Shown: positions 6,966 to 13,842 of the stretch, piece by piece
How positions within the stretch are numbered: position 1 is the first letter of the stretch
Layout: every line of letters starts with the position of its first letter
Notes under the pieces: model-generated
What the model was told of the DNA's origin: nothing
The model's database searches: none
What the model saw: the letters and a program-made list of their open reading frames with translations, nothing else
Position numbers and translations under genes: made by a program
Assembly (NCBI GenBank): GCA_902500695.1
Contig: CABVRQ010000062.1
Location: forward strand, 2,155 to 23,211
Direction: 5' to 3'
Source: an uncultured Nitrospira sp.
Lineage (GTDB): Bacteria > Nitrospirota > Nitrospiria > Nitrospirales > UBA8639
DNA: 21,057 bases

Positions 6966-7469
6966 ATGGTGAGTCGAATTGTCTCCGGCGGACAAACGGG
7001 GGCTGACCGGGCGGCTCTTGATTTCGCGCTAAACGCAGGCATTGAATGCGGCGGGTGGGTTCCGAATGGGCGGATGGCGGAATACGGCGTCATTCCCGCA
7101 CGTTACCCGAACCTCGTCGAGACAGAATCCGACGATCCGGGGATCCGGACTGCGCATAATGTGCGGGACTCAGATGCTACGTTACTCATCACCCGTGGGG
7201 CACCGACCGGAGGGTTGGAATGCACGGTTGAAGCCGCTATGCGCCTCGGGAAGCCTATTCTTCATGTCGATCTCCTTGGAGAATCGGTTGAACAGGTCGT
7301 GCTCCAATTGTGCCAGTGGTTACGAGATCTTCATCCGGTCATCCTGAATGTGGCCGGGTCCAGAGCCAGCGAAGACCATGAAATCTATACCCTTACCAAA
7401 GCGCTGCTGGAAGGAGCCATCCTCCCCGGAAGAAGAAAGCGCAAGGGGCGTATCGACTTTCTTCTGTGA
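6966..7469 (+). CDS. Putative molybdenum-cofactor carrier-like protein
   Basis: Beginning at ATG 6966, the 167-residue protein starts MVSRIVSGGQTGADRAALDFAL. This is the nucleotide-binding-like P-loop region of the putative MoCo carrier family, a Rossmann-type fold related to lysine-decarboxylase-like proteins. The conserved CGGWVPNGRMAEYG and NVRDSDATLLITRGAPTGG follow, with GKPILHVDL closing the fold. Members are thought to bind molybdenum cofactor by analogy with the algal carrier; direct evidence is scarce. The open frame extends upstream to 6759, but those residues do not fit the family and overlap gene debris, so they are excluded. The ribosome binding site is weak. Confidence 0.8.
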   Translation: MVSRIVSGGQTGADRAALDFALNAGIECGGWVPNGRMAEYGVIPARYPNLVETESDDPGIRTAHNVRDSDATLLITRGAPTGGLECTVEAAMRLGKPILHVDLLGESVEQVVLQLCQWLRDLHPVILNVAGSRASEDHEIYTLTKALLEGAILPGRRKRKGRIDFLL

Positions 7470-7766
7470 ACTGCGTCGATGACGGTCAGAGCCCAGGCTT
7501 CTCAGGAAGTCTTACCTTTCCCCTGAATCGCCGACTTGGATGAAGCCGGAAGATTTCCTGGTGGTCGGGTCGGCGTAAAAATCTATGCCTTCGTGAGGGA
7601 GTGACGAACCCATCTCCCGTCTTTTCTTTCAAAATTCTTCTGTCCTTCAGTGCCTCCGGCTCATGTGGGTTACATCGCATTGAAACGGTTTAGGAATACT
7701 TTTGTGTTTCATCCTGTCAGAACATGACATTTCAATTTGAGAATACACGTGAGATCCTCTGGCTTT
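7470..7766. other. Intergenic region between convergent genes, with one possible micro-ORF
   Basis: Nearly 300 bases lie between the MoCo-carrier-like gene and the convergent AT-rich methyltransferase gene. The left part has the composition of the surrounding genome, while the right part (from about 7680) becomes AT-rich, marking the edge of the foreign-looking segment. The only content I can name is the 33-codon minus-strand ORF at 7512-7613. Confidence 0.4.
7512..7613 (-). other. Micro-ORF with a fumarase-like HEGxDFYAD stretch
   Basis: A 33-codon minus-strand ORF reads MGSSLPHEGIDFYADPTTRK and continues SSGFIQVGDSGER. The residues HEGIDFYAD and the underlying bases resemble the C-terminal HEGKDFYAD of the class I fumarase encoded at 11819-13480. 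About 26 of 32 bases are identical between 7569-7600 and 11876-11907, by my hand alignment. It could be a fragment of a decayed fumarase copy, a tiny gene, or chance. GGAG abuts the ATG with no spacing, so expression is doubtful. Confidence 0.25.
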
Positions 7767-8474
7767 TTAGGAAGTAATTTCCCGGAGAGCATAACTAAGG
7801 TTTCGATGATGTTCATTCGTTAAATAAATCATTTCCCAATTGTACTTGTTGCAAAATTCGTTAACAGCTTCAACCACTCCGTACCGTTCTCTTTTAAGCC
7901 ATTGACCCGTTACATAATCATGCCCAGCTATAATACCGCCCGTTTTAACTTTTTTTCGACAAATCTCTAATTCTTTCGCGACATTTTTATATCCATGATC
8001 TGAATCTAAATAAACCCAATCAAACAATCCGTCTTCAAACTTTTCAAGTTCTACGGTGGAAATTCCCTGACAGATCATCACCTCTCCTGAGCTGAGTTCC
8101 TTCTTGAAGAGGTCTTCTACTATTTTCTTGTGAGACTTGTAGAATTCATTACCCCATGAATCAATTAAGTACAGTTTTTTGGGCTGTGTTACGGCTAAAA
8201 TCTTTTCAGAGTATTTCCCTCGTGAAACACCCACTTCACCAACAATGGAATGCTTGGGTAAAAAGTTTAGAAGTGTCGGCTTATCAGTCAATACCTTCAA
8301 ATTCATCATCTGCTTCATTGTTAAGTCCATTTTAGGAAGGCTTTCCTCAATTTTTTCTGCGCTTTTGAAGTCAATTTCCCTCACTGTTTTCGCGAGGGTT
8401 TCCCATACCTGTGCTCTAAGTGTTGCAGGAAATAATTTAGAAAATTTTCTTAACAATTTTGCATTCCTTTCCAA
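7767..8474 (-). CDS. AT-rich class I methyltransferase (Methyltransf_24 type), probably acquired
   Basis: A 235-residue protein. SIVGEVGVSRGKYS (about 75-88) is the SAM-binding motif I of Methyltransf_24-type enzymes, LYLIDSWG the acidic strand, FDWVYLDSDHGYKNVAKEL the conserved D-HxY element, and KVKTGGIIAGHDYV the following strand. Such enzymes often modify sugars or secondary metabolites and sit in glycan or natural-product clusters. Here the gene stands alone. Its composition is strikingly AT-rich (sampled lines are 30-35 % G+C), unlike all neighbours, and it is rich in Lys and Asn, pointing to horizontal transfer. The best start is TTG 8474, without a good ribosome binding site. The 5' end may therefore be damaged, or translation may begin at ATG 8330. 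Confidence 0.72.
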   Translation of the reverse strand: MERNAKLLRKFSKLFPATLRAQVWETLAKTVREIDFKSAEKIEESLPKMDLTMKQMMNLKVLTDKPTLLNFLPKHSIVGEVGVSRGKYSEKILAVTQPKKLYLIDSWGNEFYKSHKKIVEDLFKKELSSGEVMICQGISTVELEKFEDGLFDWVYLDSDHGYKNVAKELEICRKKVKTGGIIAGHDYVTGQWLKRERYGVVEAVNEFCNKYNWEMIYLTNEHHRNLSYALREITS

Positions 8475-8515
8475 GACGACATGCCCCTAATTAAGTAAGG
8501 TATTCAGGGGGGTAA

Positions 8516-8544
8516 TTGCTGGATTTTATTATTTCTCGTATAAT
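8516..8544 (+). promoter_or_regulatory. Sigma-70-like promoter, orphan
   Basis: TTGCTG (8516-8521) is separated by exactly 17 bases from a consensus TATAAT (8539-8544). It faces right, away from the AT-rich methyltransferase, toward a region with no intact gene. In AT-rich DNA such matches arise by chance, so it is only a candidate for a promoter of a decayed gene or a small RNA. Confidence 0.3.
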
Positions 8545-8836
8545 TTCTTACCGCATAAAAATCCCTCATACTGTAACTTTTTCAATAGAAAAATCAAGTT
8601 CCCTGGTGGTCCCCTTAATCTGAACACCTCAAGCCAACTTTTAAGTGGACAGTAACCCTAAGGGTTTTGCCACTTCGGCTATTGGTAACGGGGTAAAATA
8701 TTCCGTATGCGGTGTTTGTCAATGTGTGTCTGATATGGGCAACTGATAGTGGAGAATGCCAAGAGCCGTTTCAGCCCTTGTTTGGCCTCACTCGGAATTT
8801 CATGGTCATGCAAATACATATTCTCAATTTTTACTG

Positions 8837-9150
8837 TCTGTCGACCAACCGATGCATGTTCCGAATAGCTGATAACAAGACGTGCGATGTGCCCGGCGGG
8901 AGCCACCAATGCAAGAGCGGGTCAAGGCAGTTCGGTCGCCATGGGCGGCACCTGCTATGTCAACGATGTGTACCAAGGATGCCAGTACAGCGATATGGAG
9001 GGTCTCAGGGAACGCTGCGTTTGTAAGAGGGATGCTGGCTGCGTTGAAGGGAAGTCCTGCGACGCAGGAACAGATTTGAATTTGAACTCGTGTCAGCCTC
9101 TCAAGGCCGACAACGAAACCGGTGATCTGGTGAGCAGCGGTCACCAGTGA
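8837..9150 (+). pseudogene. Frameshifted Cys-rich gene remnant
   Basis: One frame reads CLSTNRCMFRIADNKTCD then VPGGSHQCKSG up to about 8920. From about 8920 the coding look moves to the next frame: QGSSVAMGGTCYVNDVYQGC, then QYSDMEGLRERCVCKRDAG, CVEGKSCDAGTD, ending GHQ and TGA at 9148-9150. Dense, regularly spaced cysteines in both pieces suggest one disulfide-rich exported protein split by a frameshift. An alternative is an intact 87-codon gene starting at ATG 8887, but no ribosome binding site precedes it. I do not recognise the family. Confidence 0.35.
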
Positions 9151-9291
9151 AAGGCGGGTACTGCAAGTTCTCCCGCTGCTGCATTCCCATTTCGATGGCT
9201 ATGGGGAGCCGGCAGTTCCGAGCCCAACCCCGCCTATCAAAATTTTGTGAACCGCTGCTTACAAGAGGCCGGGTACGAACCAACCGGATAA
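9151..9291 (+). pseudogene. 3' remnant of a glycine-zipper-type small envelope protein
   Basis: The last part reads SSEPNPAYQNFVNRCLQEAG then YEPTG and TAA (9208-9291). The pattern NPxYxxFVNRCLxExGYE is one I associate with the C-terminus of small glycine-zipper-type lipoproteins or envelope proteins. Upstream, pieces such as HFDGYGEP lie in another frame and there is no start, so the gene is truncated and frameshifted. Family assignment rests on this short C-terminal motif alone. Confidence 0.4.
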
Positions 9292-9474
9292 GCCGCAACA
9301 ATCAGACGATTGTGATCGTGACAGATTTTCTCGCCATCAATCCTTCAGTACATAATACACACACATGAGTGGTCAGGTTTTAAACGGTTCTTTTTCAAGA
9401 GTGATTCGTTCAGAATTTCGAAAACTTTCCAGCCTCGATAGGGGTAAGCTCTCATGATTTTCCCATGGGGTTGT

Positions 9475-9520
9475 TGATGAAAGGTTCCTGAATAGGGTTG
9501 CTTCTCCCAAATGGGTAAGG
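9475..9520. repeat. Short diverged repeat, copy A
   Basis: The stretch GATGAAAGGTTCCTGAATAG and the following GGTTGCTTCTCCCA resemble 11724-11762 (copy B). Shared features are GAAAGGTTCC-GA-TA and TGCT followed by TCCCA at equal distance. Both copies lie about 60-70 bases beyond the stop of a minus-strand gene, here the last lipoprotein gene. It may be a dispersed 3'-end element or a degenerate terminator. Confidence 0.3.
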
Positions 9521-9586
9521 AGCAGGGGGTTAATAGGGTTGTGTCTAAATCGAAACCTGGTTGGTGATCTTAGCCTAGATGTTGGG

Positions 9587-10204
9587 TTAGGGAGTGATTG
9601 GTTGGACCGCCTGGCTTTCTTGTGCCAATTTGGTCTCTAAAAATAATGCTTGTTCCAGTGACCGGAAAAATTTCTGGTAGGGTTCCGGATCTTCGACGGC
9701 CCGCAAATAAAACTGAGCGCTTGCCCGCACGACCAATTGTTTTTCGTTTCGCGGTCGTACCGTGACGGTGAGCCGAACTAAATCATTGCGGTGCCAGAAC
9801 GGTCCCCATGAGAGATAGGTTTTGCTGAAAACGAGAAGACTCTGGTCGTCGTAGAGGTGGTATAAGGGGTCATAGCCATAGTCGGATCGCTCAAGGGGCG
9901 CAAAGTATTTGCCGGACACAATACCGAGTTCTTCGTCAAGAACCTCCAACTGAAAATTCAGATCCTGCATCGTGGAGAGGATGGCTTTGAGTATGGTTCC
10001 ACGATCGGTCATGTCAAATATGCGGCTTTGGGCCGCTCGTAATTTGACCTGACTGGCTTCGGACATCCAGATCTGTTCCCGCGCATCCCACTGATTTTCA
10101 TGTCGCGACTCATATGGAGTGAGGCAACCCTGAAGAAGCAGTCCTACAGCGAGGAGGCAACCGATAGGTAGGGCCGTCGCAAGATGTTTCAGATCGCAAT
10201 GCAT
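9587..10204 (-). CDS. Lipoprotein paralogue 3 of the tandem trio, function unknown
   Basis: A 205-residue lipoprotein starting at ATG 10204 (GGAG 11 bases upstream). Its signal peptide ends in LLLQGC, a lipobox. The mature part shares the pattern of its two upstream neighbours: LRAAQSRIFDMTDRGTILKAI, LQ/MQDLNFQLEVLDEELGIVSG, a strand VRLTVTVRPRNEKQLVVRA, and EDPEPYQKFFRSLEQALFL near the C-terminus. It is larger than the second paralogue because of an insert around DYGYDPLYHLYDDQ. Last gene of a four-gene operon, 18 bases after the preceding stop. It should be anchored to a membrane by its N-terminal lipid. I know of no function for the family. Confidence 0.82.
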   Translation of the reverse strand: MHCDLKHLATALPIGCLLAVGLLLQGCLTPYESRHENQWDAREQIWMSEASQVKLRAAQSRIFDMTDRGTILKAILSTMQDLNFQLEVLDEELGIVSGKYFAPLERSDYGYDPLYHLYDDQSLLVFSKTYLSWGPFWHRNDLVRLTVTVRPRNEKQLVVRASAQFYLRAVEDPEPYQKFFRSLEQALFLETKLAQESQAVQPITP

Positions 10205-10222
10205 GAGGATATCCACTCCGGA

Positions 10223-10660
10223 CTATTCTTTGTTAATAAACAGAGAGCGCTCCAATGTGGCGAAAAAATTCTGGTAGACTTTTGGGTCCTCAATCGGTTT
10301 GTTGTTGTAGATGGCATTCGCCCGGATCATCATGTGTCCTTCGGTCTGGGGTCGCACGGTGACCGTTATTCCCATGACATCAGTATAATTGGGTTCCGCA
10401 AAACGGGCTGCAGTGACGAGTCCCATGGGTTCATTGGCGCGCTCGATGATGAACCCGAGATCTTGGAGGGCCGCAACCACCCCGCGCATGGCTTGGGAAG
10501 GATCCGTGGCCTCAAAGGAACGTGATTGATAGCTGCGCAGTTTCATTTGCGCGGCGGTTGGTGCTAATAAATCCGGCCCGGGTTGTGGCGGTGCACATGC
10601 CTGGAGTAATAATCCCCCGGTTAAGAGAAGTGCAATCCAGACAGCTTGCTTGTGTTTCAT
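10223..10660 (-). CDS. Lipoprotein paralogue 2 of the tandem trio, function unknown
   Basis: A 145-residue lipoprotein with a short basic N-terminus (MKHKQ), a hydrophobic core, and the lipobox LLLQAC with Cys22. It gives the minimal form of the shared domain: MKLRSYQSRSFEATDPSQAM, then VVAALQDLGFIIERANEPMG, LVTAARF, the strand ITVTVRPQTEGHMMIRANAI, and IEDPKVYQNFFATLERSLF. The alternation of one long helix and strands recalls small alpha/beta periplasmic domains, but this is inference. AGGA lies 4 bases before the ATG. The gene begins 10 bases after the stop of paralogue 1, consistent with cotranscription and coupled translation. Confidence 0.82.
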   Translation of the reverse strand: MKHKQAVWIALLLTGGLLLQACAPPQPGPDLLAPTAAQMKLRSYQSRSFEATDPSQAMRGVVAALQDLGFIIERANEPMGLVTAARFAEPNYTDVMGITVTVRPQTEGHMMIRANAIYNNKPIEDPKVYQNFFATLERSLFINKE

Positions 10661-10670
10661 ACGTCCTCGC

Positions 10671-11252
10671 TCAAATGGTGAACGCTTCTAAAAAGACGGC
10701 TTTGGATAGTTTGAAAAAAAATTCCTGGTAAATCAGCGGATCCCGGATCATCTCCATTTTTTGTTCACCTGGAGGAATATACTGCCGATCGGCTTGTCCG
10801 TCTCCCTGCCACACCACCCGGTAGAACATGATTCGCACTTCGTGTTTTGTGCCATCCTGGTTGATGGGACGGGCGATAAGGACGGCCGCGATTTTTTGGT
10901 GAAGATCTACCGGCATCCTGAAGTTCCCTAAGGAGAGGAGCCCCATAAAGAACCGGCTGAAGTCTTGCCCATATTCCCTGGCGCTTCGTTCTTTGGTCGC
11001 GCGTAGAAATCCCATTTGACGTACGCTTTCCTCGATCTGGAGCCCAAGATCCTGCAAGACGGCAGCCGATGCGGAGAGGAGTTCATTTTCATTTGACGTT
11101 TCAAAGACACGAATCTGCATCGCCCGGTTTTGCGAACTTTCAGGCGACAGTTGAAGGAGCTCTGCGGGTTGGGTCGGCGTTGTACAGCCATTGTTGAGGG
11201 CCAGAAGGGCCAGCAGTGTCCCCCATCCCACCCATCTCATTTTTTTTGACAT
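10671..11252 (-). CDS. Lipoprotein paralogue 1 of the tandem trio, function unknown
   Basis: Starting at ATG 11252, 10 bases after the BamE-like stop, the protein has 193 residues. It begins MSKKMRWVGWGTLLALLALN, with a lipobox ending LNNGC. The open frame runs 43 codons further upstream over the previous gene, but that part has no signal-peptide logic and is excluded. Shared family features are MQIRVFETSNENELL, AAVLQDLGLQIEESVRQMG, FLRATK, KIAAVLIARPINQ, and RDPLIYQEFFFKLSKAVFLE. A specific insert with FFMGLLSLGNFRMPVDLHQ sits in the middle. No clear Shine-Dalgarno sequence exists, so translation is probably coupled to the upstream gene. Confidence 0.8.
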   Translation of the reverse strand: MSKKMRWVGWGTLLALLALNNGCTTPTQPAELLQLSPESSQNRAMQIRVFETSNENELLSASAAVLQDLGLQIEESVRQMGFLRATKERSAREYGQDFSRFFMGLLSLGNFRMPVDLHQKIAAVLIARPINQDGTKHEVRIMFYRVVWQGDGQADRQYIPPGEQKMEMIRDPLIYQEFFFKLSKAVFLEAFTI

Positions 11253-11262
11253 GGCAGGGGGT

Positions 11263-11658
11263 TCAGAACTGCGTCGAGTTGTAGGCAAAGTCCCGCACCT
11301 TTTTTTCTTCGTCATACTTAATGATAATGGTGAGGGTTCGCTGGCGGGATGAGCTGGAACTGTCTTTAGAATTTGCGCCAAGAATGATTATGGTTCCGAA
11401 GGAGGATGAACTCGTGTCAACTCTGTCGGTAGAGACCTTATCGTAAATCCACACTTCCCGCCGTTTGTCATCTGTCGTCACAATATTGGGAGATCCCAAA
11501 ATTTCGGCCACTTGTGCCGCACTCATTCCCGTTTTAATTTCCCCCTGGACTTTCCCCACAGTCAGACGCTCATCGGGAATTTCTGCCTTCTTGTTGCCTC
11601 CACAGCCCGATAATCCCAATAGGAGGCACATTCCAATGATTATTGGTATGGTTTTCAT
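11263..11658 (-). CDS. BamE/SmpA-OmlA family lipoprotein
   Basis: A 131-residue lipoprotein: MKTIPIIIGMCLLLGLSGC ends in the lipobox (Cys19). LTVGKVQGEIKTGMSAAQVA and EILGSPNIVTTDDKRREVWI fit the SmpA/OmlA domain (G-MS-xQV-xxLGxP ... W-Y). A Ser-rich linker (DTSSSSFG, DSSSSSRQ) is unusual, and the protein ends with strands TLTIIIKYDEEKKVRDFAY. In BamE this fold joins the outer-membrane beta-barrel assembly complex; many SmpA-fold lipoproteins do other jobs, and the genomic context here is not that of bamE. An AGGAG lies 7 bases before the ATG. First gene of the lipoprotein operon. Confidence 0.8.
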   Translation of the reverse strand: MKTIPIIIGMCLLLGLSGCGGNKKAEIPDERLTVGKVQGEIKTGMSAAQVAEILGSPNIVTTDDKRREVWIYDKVSTDRVDTSSSSFGTIIILGANSKDSSSSSRQRTLTIIIKYDEEKKVRDFAYNSTQF

Positions 11659-11723
11659 ATGGTTGCTCCTTTTTAATTGTTCCCATATCTTTGGACGAAA
11701 ATTTTTCCGAACAGCCCCGGCAT

Positions 11724-11763
11724 GGATGGAAAGGTTCCCGAGTAAGACTGCTCCTTTCCCATC
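11724..11763. terminator. Stem-loop (repeat copy B) between fumarase and the lipoprotein operon
   Basis: GGAAAGG (11728-11734) pairs with CCTTTCC (11753-11759) around an 18-base loop. The stem extends to GATG/CATC with one bulged base. It lies about 55 bases beyond the fumarase stop and about 65 bases before the BamE-like ATG, both on the minus strand. It lacks a clear U-tract, so it may be a weak terminator, an attenuator or an mRNA-stabilising hairpin. Its sequence resembles the stretch at 9475-9520. Confidence 0.35.
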
Positions 11764-11818
11764 TTAAAAAACTATGGTGCTGATGAGGTCTGAACTTGTA
11801 TTACCTCTCTGTTGTCCT

Positions 11819-13480
11819 TTATTTTTTCGCTGGTTCATCTGGTTGAATCAGAGACGGAGGACGTTGAGACACCAAGTCAGCGTAAAAGTCCTTGCCTTCG
11901 TGATTGATGACGATGAAGGCGGGAAAATCTTCCACTTCGATTTTCCACACCGCTTCCATCCCGAGATCCTCAAATTCGAGAACTTCCACTTTTTTAATAC
12001 TATGTTCGGCCAGCCGCGCGGCGGGACCGCCGATGGATCCCAGATAAAACCCACCATGCTTTCCGCAAGCTTCGCGCACTTGCTTGGAGCGATTGCCTTT
12101 GGCCAGCATGACCATACTGCCGCCTGCGGCTTGAAACTGATCGACGTAGGAATCCATGCGTCCGGCTGTGGTGGGGCCGAACGAGCCTGAGGCATGACCT
12201 TTGGGTTTTTTAGCGGGTCCCGCATAATAGACCACATGATCTTTCAGGTATTGTGGCAAGCCTTTTCCGGCATCCAACTGTTCTTTCAGCCGGGCATGGG
12301 CGATATCCCTGGCAACCACGATGGGACCGGTGAGGGAGAGGCGTGTGGCCACGGGATGTTTGCGAAGTTCTGCCAGAATGTCTGCCATCGGCCGATTTAA
12401 GTTGATTTTTACGACATGTCCATCCAGGTCTTCGTCTGTCACATCGGGTAGATATTTCGCGGGGTTGGTTTCGAGCTGTTCCAGAAAGATGCCCTCCTTG
12501 GTGATTTTTCCGAGGATTTGTCGATCGGCCGAGCAGGATACACCCAAGCCGACCGGGCAGGAGGCTCCGTGTCGTGGCAAGCGGATGACTCGCACGTCGT
12601 GAGCGAAGTACTTTCCCCCGAATTGCGCACCGATACCGGTCTCGGCGCAGAGTTGAAGAATTTGTTTCTCCAAGTCGAGGTCCCGAAAGGCGCGGCCCTG
12701 GTTGTTGCCTGAGGTGGGCAGATCATCCAGGTAATGACAACTGGCCAGTTTCACGGTCTTCAATGTGAATTCTGCAGATAGGCCACCCACGACAAAGGCC
12801 AGATGATATGGCGGGCAGGCCGAGGTGCCTAAGGTCCGAATTTTTTCCGCCACAAACGCGAGCAGGGATTTGGGATTTAAGAGGGCTTTGGTTTCTTGAT
12901 AGAGAAAGGTTTTATTCGCGGAGCCGCCGCCTTTGGCAATGAATAAAAAATGATACTCCGATCCCGGCTTGGCATAGAGGTCGATTTGAGCTGGAAGGTT
13001 CGTCCCGGTATTTTTTTCCGTGTACATGTCGAGTGGGGCCATCTGGGAATACCGCAGGTTGCGCGTATCGTAAGCTTCAAAAATCCCGCGGGAAAGGGCT
13101 TCAGCATCATCGCCGGTGGTGAAGACCTGTTGCCCCTTATATCCCATGGCGATGGCCGTTCCGGTATCCTGGCAGCCTGGCAGAACGCGGGCAGAGGCGA
13201 TGTTGGCATTTTTGAGTAGTTCTATCGCGACAAACCGGTCATTTTCGGAGGCCTCCGGGTCTTCCAGTATTTTGGCCAACTGCGCGAGATGGCTTGGTCG
13301 CAATAAGTGGGCGATGTCATCCATGGCCTCGCGAGCCAGGAGTGTCAGGGCCTCGGGTTGGACCTTGACGAGTTCCTGCCCTTCACAGTTCGTGGTGGAC
13401 ACATAGTCCGACGTGAGTTTTCGATAGCTGGTCGTATCTGCTTGATGTTCAAATAATTTCTGGTACTGGAATTCGCCCAT
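11819..13480 (-). CDS. fumA: Class I (iron-sulfur) fumarate hydratase
   Basis: A 553-residue full-length class I fumarase, close to E. coli FumA/FumB (548) throughout. It catalyses the reversible hydration of fumarate to malate in the citric acid cycle. Iron-sulfur ligands match E. coli Cys105, Cys224 and Cys318: PGCQDTG (Cys103), TSACPPYH (Cys222) and GASCPVG (Cys308). Other landmarks are NLRYSQMAPLDMYTEKNTGT, KGGGSANKTFLYQETKALL, AQFGGKYFAHD, GPTTAGRMDSYVDQ, HGGFYLGSIGGPAA and WKIEVEDFPAFI. GAAGGGA lies 9 bases before ATG 13480; an in-frame ATG at 13489 has that sequence abutting it and is less likely. The [4Fe-4S] cluster makes such enzymes oxygen-sensitive, which fits low-oxygen or reductive-TCA use, but this is inference. 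Confidence 0.96.
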   Translation of the reverse strand: MGEFQYQKLFEHQADTTSYRKLTSDYVSTTNCEGQELVKVQPEALTLLAREAMDDIAHLLRPSHLAQLAKILEDPEASENDRFVAIELLKNANIASARVLPGCQDTGTAIAMGYKGQQVFTTGDDAEALSRGIFEAYDTRNLRYSQMAPLDMYTEKNTGTNLPAQIDLYAKPGSEYHFLFIAKGGGSANKTFLYQETKALLNPKSLLAFVAEKIRTLGTSACPPYHLAFVVGGLSAEFTLKTVKLASCHYLDDLPTSGNNQGRAFRDLDLEKQILQLCAETGIGAQFGGKYFAHDVRVIRLPRHGASCPVGLGVSCSADRQILGKITKEGIFLEQLETNPAKYLPDVTDEDLDGHVVKINLNRPMADILAELRKHPVATRLSLTGPIVVARDIAHARLKEQLDAGKGLPQYLKDHVVYYAGPAKKPKGHASGSFGPTTAGRMDSYVDQFQAAGGSMVMLAKGNRSKQVREACGKHGGFYLGSIGGPAARLAEHSIKKVEVLEFEDLGMEAVWKIEVEDFPAFIVINHEGKDFYADLVSQRPPSLIQPDEPAKK

Positions 13481-13489
13481 ATTTGTCAT

Positions 13490-13842
13490 TCCCTTCTTCT
13501 GTTTGTAACTCTAGGTATCCTCTTGCTATTCCACGGTAATCGCTGTCCGATCTGCTTGGCAATATCGTGCTCGTCGGATCGTTCATTGTGCGTCTTCTTC
13601 CATTGAAACCTCAAGTGAGTCTCGAGTTTTTGGGCTCCCGCACTTTGCTCTCTCCTCCGCGATTGGGAATGGGACATGTGAGGGTGGAAGTCCCTAGGGG
13701 GGCCGGTCGTGCGTTGTCCGGACCAGGTCCCTCCATTTTACTCCTGACCTTTTTTCGGAAAGGAAGGTGACTTCGTATGGATTTTCTTTTAATGTAGCAG
13801 GCTGCTGGAAGTCTTTATGATCATAATGGAGTGTGATTGCCC
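13490..13842. other. Intergenic region between divergent fumarase and glycogen synthase genes
   Basis: Some 350 bases that should hold the promoters of both divergent genes. A tight palindrome GGACC-A-GGTCC lies at 13720-13730 and CCCTAGGG just upstream; either could be an operator or part of a structured leader of the glycogen synthase mRNA. A ribosome-binding-like AAGGAAGG near 13760 precedes only a six-codon ORF. I see no further gene. Confidence 0.35.

Larger units (their letters stand above)
8475..9586. other. 1.1-kb region without an intact gene; gene debris
   Basis: The first ~160 bases continue the AT-rich character of the neighbouring methyltransferase and hold a promoter-like pair. 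A Cys-coding region follows at about 8850-9150, broken across two frames, then a 3' remnant of a glycine-zipper-type envelope protein ending at 9291. The last ~220 bases hold one copy of a short repeat near 9475-9520. No insertion sequence, integrase or tRNA is visible. The whole looks like a decaying accessory segment. Confidence 0.5.

Noticed and set aside
11774..12190. A 138-codon plus-strand open frame
   Set aside because: Antisense to the fumarase C-terminal region, whose family match is unambiguous.
13567..13770. A 67-codon plus-strand open frame in the fumarase-glycogen synthase gap
   Set aside because: No ribosome binding site, low-complexity translation and no family features.
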